A stretch of DNA of 64,000 bases from Miscanthus floridulus (lineage: Eukaryota > Streptophyta > Magnoliopsida > Poales > Poaceae), in assembly GCF_019320115.1 (NCBI RefSeq), contig NC_089591.1, positions 17,090,502-17,154,501 of the forward strand. Direction: 5' to 3'. A program made the translations under genes and the position numbers. Below the pieces are notes generated by a model. It was given only the letters and a program-made list of their open reading frames with translations, was not told the origin of the DNA and did not search any database. Position 1 is the first letter of the stretch, and every line of letters starts with the position of its first letter. This document shows, piece after piece, positions 57,397 through 64,000 of this stretch.

Positions 57397-58684
57397 GGTG
57401 TCAAAAAGAACTCAAGATTTGTCCGCGGATGCTAAAGAAAGAAAATATAGGAGCTGTTTGGTTGGGTGGCTCACTCCGAACCAAAATTCAGGAAACGACA
57501 TCCAGTTTGCATGTAAACAGGTCAAAATCAGAATCCGCAAAGCCACTTTTGAGCTTCGCTCCAGAAGAACCTGGAGGGCGGCCGTTCTTTCCTGGCCAGC
57601 CCTCCCTGCTGTTTCGCATCACCTCCCTGCTGCTGTTCACCTCCCCTCTCCGACTCTGCAGTAGTGAGACAGGAGACCTCCGGTGGCCGGCCTCTCTATG
57701 GCTGCGGGCGGAGCTTCCCTCCTCCATGGCCGGCGCAACCTTCCCTCCTCCGCCTGCTCCTCGCCGGTGGTATTCTGCTGGGTCCTTGCTCCTTCTTCGC
57801 GTGGACGAGGGCGCTCCGGCGGCGTGGGGAGCTTGACCAGGCAAGCTCGGACGAGGGAGGGCAGCTAGGCGGGGCGAGGGGATGGGTTACTTGGCGGAGC
57901 AGCTGTGCGTATCGTGGATAGTCAGGCGCCTAGCGGCCATGCTGCGCCATGGATGAGCTGCGCCGTTGTGCCGCAGCCGCCAGCGTCGCGCTGCCCCTGG
58001 GCGAGCCGTGGACAGCCCCACGGTCAAGCGGGCGCCGCGCGTCTCGCCGGTCCGCTCTCGCCCCCGGCGAGGCCTACCTGACCGGAAATCGGCCACCGCC
58101 CGGTGCTCCTCTGTTCGTCGATTTGGGGAAGACGAGAGGGGGCGGGGGAGAGATGCCGGGGACCCATGCCTTGCCCTGCAGCACCGCCGGGGAGGCCGCG
58201 CCCCTTGGGCAGCAGTGCCTGCCGGTTAACGCCTGTTGCTCGCCGTCAGTTTCGTCAGTTTCAGGGTCTTATTCAGTTTCGTCAGTTTCAGTATGGTTAC
58301 CATTTCGATGGCTTTTGATTTGTCAAATTTGGCCTATGTCCTGTGCTTGATAAGTTCAGGCGTGAATTTTGTGCTGTAGCAGCTAAGGATCTCTAATCTG
58401 TCTGTTTGTCTTGCACTGATGCTTCTGTAATGGTGGTCTGTCCTATCTTAGTGGAAATGAAATGTGCTTCTGAAATCCTATCTGAATGTAGTTGCTGCCT
58501 TTAGCATGTTCAGTTCGCGATTTCGGGTTAATGAAATCTCATGTATGATGTGGTATGGTTTCCATTTCAATGGCTTTCGGAGTTGTCAAACTTGATCTAT
58601 GTTCTGTGATTGGATAAGTTAAGGGGTGAATTTTGTGCTGTAGGTTTTGGATTTAGTATTTTGCCAAAGTTAAATTTTGTCAGG
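57397..58684. other. GC-rich segment then AT-rich sequence, possible truncated gene 5' end
   Basis: From 57540 to about 58240 the sequence is GC-rich with frames of 130-odd codons on both strands; none shows a domain that I recognise. From 58250 it is T-rich and intron-like. A direct repeat of about 90 bp lies at 58291-58379 and 58553-58643. A GC-rich start followed by T-rich non-coding DNA resembles the first exon and intron of a grass gene, cut off by element D at 58685. This is a weak inference. Confidence 0.35.
58291..58643. repeat. Dispersed direct repeat, two copies of about 90 bp
   Basis: GTATGGTTACCATTTCGATGG to GAATTTTGTGCTGTAG (58291-58379) recurs with about 80 percent identity at 58553-58643, about 170 bp further on. 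Confidence 0.8.
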
Positions 58685-60344
58685 TGTGGCAGAACCTCCT
58701 AAGGAATCGGGCCCACGTGTACCTATCGTTGTCTTGACAGACCAGTGAACACGAGTTCACAACAACTCAACAGGTCTGTCGGGTGTCCTTGGGAAAACCC
58801 GAATCATCCACGATTCTCTTTTCAAACAGGATTCCAATTACAGACATTGCAGATTACAACAGTTTATTCAAATATATATACCAGAGTAAAAGATAGCGGA
58901 AGTCTTAAGATAACATAGTTACGAACCAGTTGTTTTCAAACTTACAATACCATAAGTGTCATACAACCATAGTGGCGGGATAACATTACATTAACTTTAT
59001 TTATCAAACAAACTAGTGCCTTGTCCAAAGGCCATTCATCACTCCTCATCGTCATTGACTTCAAACACAGACATGCAGCAGGGACCAAAACAAGCCTGCA
59101 CATGCGACTTACCTGTAACAAGGGTTAACAAACCCTGAGTACAAAGGTACTCAACAAGACTAACCCGACGTAACGGGATGTAAGACTTTAGAGATGCAGG
59201 GGTTTGAGGCAAGGTAAGGATGTAGCAAGATTCAAAAGTTCTTTGCCAAAAGCTTACTATTCTTCATTCTATTTTCAAGTTTTATCACTAGTCCTTGTTA
59301 TTCATTGTCTCAACTAAATATACATTTCCCATATTCCATTCCTTTTCATTCTATTCTTTTTCCCATATTTTAGTAATTCATCAGTCCTGCATTGCTTCTT
59401 TAATGAATCGAGTCTCCATATCCGCGGAGCACCGGCAATTCGAATTGATTCAAGTCCCAGCTGGGGATTTCTTATCACACGATATATGTAGAACTTAATC
59501 TTGCATATATCAACCTCGCTACCGGATCCTCTTATACTAAGCCGTCTCCACGCCACCCGAGAGCACAGCACACCTCAAATCCGACCACATTCCAGCCACG
59601 AGGGTACACGCTACTCCCGCCATCTCTTCACTCCTAGTGCGTGGGCATTCGTCTTAGTATCGGATTAGTCGAAGTAGGCTTACTGGAGTATGTGACTAGT
59701 ACTACAAAGTGTCTCGTTCAGAAGATCCACAATGAGTGGCCTTTAAGTGACATAGTCGGCAACATTACCCAACATTCAAGATAAGTTACCCGACTAGTCT
59801 CTAGTTCATTCAACCTTCTTTCTTTCTTCGGCCAGTATGTCATCTTTGATTGTATCGAAACTTTTACTTTAAAAGCCTACCATAAAGCATACTAAGCAAT
59901 CTATGCTTTTGTAAATGAAAACATCTTCAAGGATAGTAAACAAGAAACAAGGTAGGTAATGCATCAAGTAGGTAACATTTGAATTAATCAACTTAATGCA
60001 GTAAGTAACATAGGTGATAAACTTTTCAAAGTAACAAGGTAATGGCTTAATGCATAAACCGGGGCTTGCCTTCGTTGACGATCTCAGGTTCCGGATCAGT
60101 ACCACAATTATCGAATCCCGTGACAACCGGGGATTCTTCCAGAACTTGCTCAACTAGAATTGTTTCACTCTTGGGTTCTACACGAAATAATAGCATATGC
60201 TTCAACATGATGATAATGTAAACATGATGCTTTTATGGTGCATGAAATATAACAACACCTTGAATACAACTTTCCTTCATGGTACAGTTACAAGCCAAAC
60301 TAACCAAACCATATTCGTAATGGATGTGACCACTCCAGCACTGA

Positions 60345-60475
60345 CCACTTCGGCGAGCTCTTCGACCACTTCGGTGAACTCTCCGACCACTATGGTGAAC
60401 TCTCCGACCACTACGGTGAACTCTCCGACCACTGCGGTGAACTCTCCGACCACTGCGGTGAACTCTCCGACCACA
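60345..60475. repeat. 21-bp tandem repeat, about six units, in LTR D
   Basis: The unit GACCACTGCGGTGAACTCTCC varies at the ninth base or so (CTTC, CTAT, CTAC, CTGC). The period is a multiple of three, so a plus-strand frame reads NSPTTxV repeatedly. That frame is antisense to the element and is probably not a protein. Confidence 0.85.
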
Positions 60476-61500
60476 CTGATCTTGAAACCCTACTGGTCAC
60501 AAAACATGACCAAAACAAGATCAAGCACTAATCTAACACTTAGGGTTTGCTTTTATTTATTTTGAATTAATTTGGAAATAAGCCCAAAAATGAACTTGTT
60601 CCAAATGACCTAAAAATTTTATGTAAGCTTCCTCATGACAAATTAGTATACCAAAACAAATTTCATAATTTTTAGAATTATACAGTGGCCTACAAAAATC
60701 ATGAAAATTGCATTTATCAATTAATGGACTGAATATTTGAACATTAAAAATTTATTCAAATTTCAAGTTTCAAATTTTTGAACCATACTAGAGCATGTAC
60801 AGAGGCTACACACAAAATTTTAGAATTTTTGGAGCTATCATGAATTTCCTACAAATTCCCAAAGTTTCAACACTATTCATAAATTCAGAAAATAAAAATC
60901 ATCACTGTTCTTCTTCCTCACTCGCACTGACAGGCTGACCCCACTGTCAGTGACTCAAAGCAATCACGGCGGCGCTACCCTCACTAACCGGCCGCAAAAT
61001 GCGTCGACGGTGACGCTTCGGCGAGACGGACTGCACCAACATGATCTACTACTTCCCCCGAACCAATCTCAGCTATCAAAAAGGAAAAAGGTGCACAGGA
61101 GACACCTCCACGCCGAGCATAGCGGACTGAGCACGACGGTGAATGGCGTAACCACGGTGAGCAGCAGTAGGGACTAAAGCGAAACGGTCTTCACATTCAA
61201 GAGCTCACCGTGATCACGTAGGTAGACTCAGTGAAGACGGAGGTGTACTGGATCGACGGGACCACGTGAGACCGAGGATGGCAGAGCTCCGGCCAGACTC
61301 GGGGAAGACAACGTCACGCGGCGGCGCTGGACTTCCAGGAGCGACACGATCAGGCTTGGGAGGAGCAGGAAGACGAGACGGAGCTTCTGGCCAAAGCAAT
61401 TGGCCCTAGATACTACGGCGAGGACGAATTGCGCGAGTGCGGACAAGACACCGGCGGCGAGCAGTCGATGGAAAAAACTCCGAATGATGACGGCGTGCTC

Positions 61501-61510
61501 CTATTTATAG
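61501..61510 (-). promoter_or_regulatory. TATA box of LTR D
   Basis: The minus strand reads CTATAAATAGGAGC, about 800 bp from the LTR start on the transcribed strand and inside the GC-rich block. Confidence 0.55.
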
Positions 61511-62312
61511 CAAGAAGGAGGGCGTGTGGTGTTGACAGCACACGAGCGAACTCACCACGGAGGTATTGGCGTGTCACTGCGCGTGAAAGCGGTGAAACCC
61601 GATCGGCGGTGATCTCCGCGTGGCGTCGGCGGCAAGCAGAGAGGTGGAGGTAGATTTTTGAAAAATTTACAGAACTACCACTGCGTCCATTTTTCAAATT
61701 ACTCACAAATTTTCTAAAGAAGTTGAAAATCTCCAAAAATGAAAGTTGTTCAATTTTTCAAACTCTACAACTTTGCTTCTAGAAATATTTTCAAATTCTG
61801 CCTCCATTTTGAAATTTGAATTTAGGGTGCATTTGAGCATTTGAATAATTTCAAAATTACTCCAAATTTTATATGTAAACTTGAAAAACTTTGAATACCA
61901 AAGTTGATCTACATAAAATAACCTCCAACTTTGGTTTTTGCCTCAACCCCAAATTCCACATGGATTTTGAATTAGTCAAAAGGGGCAAAAAGGACTTTTA
62001 TAATTTGAATATGAATTCAAATTTGATTTGTCTTCCTTTTACTTAGATTTTGATTTTTGACCAGTAACATGGCCCATTAGGGTTATTTGAGTCAAATGAC
62101 ACATGGCCTCACATGATCACATGAAATTTGACCCTTGTGGTCATGATCTTTATTTAGGGTTTTTGAAACACATCACATGAAATAACAACATTATGAAATA
62201 AACCTTATTTAGTGAATGCATTCAAAACTTTATACTATATGAATGCTTTGCAATGCACATGATGACATGTCAATTTTTTTTAGTGCTAGGTCAAAACACC
62301 AGAGGTGTTACA

Positions 62313-62348
62313 ACCCTTCCCCCTTAAAGAAATCTCGTCCCGAGATTT
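62313..62348 (-). other. Polypurine tract of element D with adjacent perfect hairpin
   Basis: On the minus strand AAGGGGGAAGGGT (62313-62325) precedes the LTR start. Next to it AAATCTCG (62330-62337) and CGAGATTT (62341-62348) form a perfect 8-bp stem with a three-base loop. Element C has a decayed version at the same place (39730-39748). Confidence 0.75.
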
Positions 62349-62481
62349 AAAACTTAAGGCTAAGTAATGGAAAAGGAAATGTGTAAAGCTAACACATCAT
62401 AACTTTATTCAAAAGGCTAGTGAGGGGGTTTTCCATTCGCTTATCAACAAGACAAGTTACAATATAGATAAGGTATTGCAG

Positions 62482-64000
62482 CTAGATAGAAGCGAAGAAG
62501 TCAGGAAAGTTCTCTTCTAAGTAATCCTCGGACTCCCAAGTAGCTTCATCTTCCGTGTGTTGATTCCATTGTACTTTGTAGAACTTGATTGTACGTCTGC
62601 GAGTGACTCGATCTTTCTGATCTAAAACTCTAATGGGGTACTCGGCATAAGTCAAATCAGGTTCTAGTTCTACATCACCAAAGTCGATCTCCTGGTTAGG
62701 TACTTGAAGACACTTCTTTAACTGAGATACATGAAAGATATCATGCACCGCTGACATGTGATCTGGTAGCTTGACGCGATAGGTGACTGGTCCACATTGT
62801 TGTTGGATTTGAAAAGGACCTACATAACAGGGTGCCAACTTTCCCCGAATCCCAAAATGATGAACTCCTTTCATCGGTGATACCTTGAGGTAGACATAAT
62901 CTCCCACTTTAAATTCTAGTGGACGTCTCCTCTTATCAGCATATCTTTTCTGTCAGGATTGAGCTACCTTCATATTAGCTTGTATGAGTTTAACTTTCTC
63001 TTCAGCTCCCTTGACCACATCCGGTCCAAAGAACCAACGTTCTCCAGCTTCTGACCAATTTAAAGGTGTTTGGCACCTATGGCCATACAGTGCTTCGAAT
63101 GGTGCCATTTTAATGCTCTCTTGATGGCTATTGTTATATGAGAATTCAGCTAAGGGAAGGCATTCATCCCATTTAGCACCAAAGGAAAGGACACATGCTC
63201 TTAACATAACTTCAAGAATTTGATTTACCCTTTCAGTTTGTCCATCTGTTTGCGGATGATAAGTAGAACTACGGATAAGTTTAGTTCCTAAAGACTCATG
63301 TAGACTTTTCCAAAACTTGGATATGAACAATGACCCTCTGTCAGAGACAATGGTCTTGGGTGCCCCATGCAGACTGAAGATTCTATCAAGATAAATCTTT
63401 GCATACTGCTCTGCTCAATATTTATCTCTGACTGGTAGGAAATGAGCTATCTTGGTTAGACGATCAACAATAACCCATATTGAATTGTAGCCTGCAGATG
63501 TCCTAGGCAACCCTACTATGAAGTCCATACAGATATCTTCCCACTTCCAAGATGGAACTGGCAACGAATGTAATGGACCTGCAGTCTTCATATGAACTGC
63601 TTTGACTCTCTGGCAAATATCACACTTGGCCACATATTGAGCTATTTCTATTTTCATTTTGGTCCACCAATATCTCTTTCTCAAATCATGATACATTTTG
63701 TTGCTACCCGGATGAATGGAGTATCTTGTAGAATGAGCTTCATCAAGAATCTGCTTTCACAGCTCTGGATCTTTGGGTACTACCAACCTATCCTTGAACC
63801 ATACGATATCTGATTCATCGATCTTGAAACATGTTGGTCTCCCAGATCTGACTTTATCCTTAATATGGGCTATGCCCTTACTTTTCTGTTGAGCAGTAAT
63901 GATCTGATCTTTGATAGTGGACTCAACTACAATATTGGACAGGAAACCTTGTTCTATGATTTGTAAATTCAGATGCTCCATCTCTTGACACAATGTTCGC
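62482..64000 (-). pseudogene. Integrase and chromodomain of element D (partial)
   Basis: The zinc domain shows HSTRYSIHPGSNKMYHDLRKRYWW and CDICQRVKAVHMKTAG. The core has ICMDFIVGLPRTSAGYNSIWVIVDR (first Asp), TIVSDRGSLFISKFWKSL (second Asp) and STYHPQTDGQTERVNQ (Glu). The C-terminal domain has GDYVYLKVSPMKGVHHFGIRGKLAPCYVGPF and HDIFHVSQLKKCL. The chromodomain reads KFYKVQWNQHTEDEATWESEDYLEENFPDFF and ends at 62482. Only three stops are seen in about 1.5 kb (near 63758, 63414 and 62952), all TGA where Arg is expected or plausible. It is better preserved than element C. Confidence 0.9.

Larger units (their letters stand above)
58685..62312 (-). repeat. 3' LTR of element D (about 3.6 kb)
   Basis: The right end is exact (GAGGTGTTACA next to the polypurine tract). 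The left end is the likeliest TG (TGTGGCAGAACCTCC at 58685) and may be off by a few bases. The LTR holds a 21-bp tandem repeat, a GC-rich block (about 60930-61640) and a TATA box. Confidence 0.75.
58685..64000 (-). mobile_element. Ty3/gypsy chromodomain retrotransposon D (Tekay/Del-like), 3' part
   Basis: A 3.6-kb LTR (58685-62312), a polypurine tract and the minus-strand chromodomain and integrase coding region are present. RT, gag and the 5' LTR lie beyond the right edge. The LTR start on the element strand (TGTAACACCTC) and the pol motifs match element C in type but not closely in sequence. Target duplication cannot be tested. Confidence 0.85.

Noticed and set aside
60197..60565. A 122-codon plus-strand frame with NSPTTxV repeats
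   Set aside because: It is the product of a 21-bp tandem repeat inside an LTR, antisense to the element, with no signal peptide or family resemblance.

Overview
The window is nuclear DNA of a grass (Poaceae, most likely a panicoid such as sorghum, sugarcane or Miscanthus). It carries two spliced plant genes with GT-AG introns and GC-rich first exons. Around them lies a dense nest of LTR retrotransposons, MITEs and a Mutator-like element of grass type. There are no operons, Shine-Dalgarno sites, rRNA or tRNA genes, or CRISPR arrays. The species call is inference; the plant and grass calls rest on the gene structures and element families.

Layout. (1) 1-4013: 5' part of a minus-strand Ty3/gypsy element (A) with its LTR at 3148-4013, inserted into an older LTR remnant (4014 to about 4876) of the same family as element B. 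(2) About 4877-10197: old fragments, including a Transposase_28-type ORF remnant, two copies of one LTR, an Athila-like LTR and a 61-bp tandem repeat. (3) 10198-16616: an Athila-like element (E) with both LTRs that codes only for gag and protease. (4) 17672-22155 (+): a ten-exon A1-type aspartic protease gene that reads intact. (5) 22693-24025 (-): a five-exon gene for an unidentified coiled-coil protein, tail to tail with the protease gene. (6) 24249-26240: a Tourist-like MITE, an integrase relic, a LINE-like tail and a small hAT-like MITE.

(7) 26779-57394: a Stowaway-like MITE of about 218 bp expanded to 30.6 kb by nested insertions. A CRM-like gypsy element (B, 26838-34535, 5-bp duplication TAATG) and a long-TIR Mutator-like element (34576-57261, 9-bp duplication TTTTGAAAA) each landed in it. 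The MULE was then hit by a Tekay/Del-like chromodomain element with 4.7-kb LTRs (C, 34988-55704, duplication GTGGG). Element C's chromodomain was in turn split by a 4.6-kb solo LTR (39827-44462, duplication TTCAC). (8) 57397-58684: a GC-rich segment, possibly a gene fragment. (9) 58685-64000: the 3' LTR and the 3' end of pol of another Tekay/Del-like element (D), cut by the window edge.

The two genes are the only likely functional host loci. All retroelement reading frames contain stops or frameshifts. In element C nearly all premature stops are TAG where glutamine or tryptophan is expected, as CHG-methylation decay would produce. Points most worth a second look are an extra ORF in element C with a dsRNA-binding-like N-terminal segment and a coiled coil, a dense paired ATCGG/CCGAT motif field in element A, the nested insertion record with its duplications, and a hairpin next to the polypurine tract in elements C and D.
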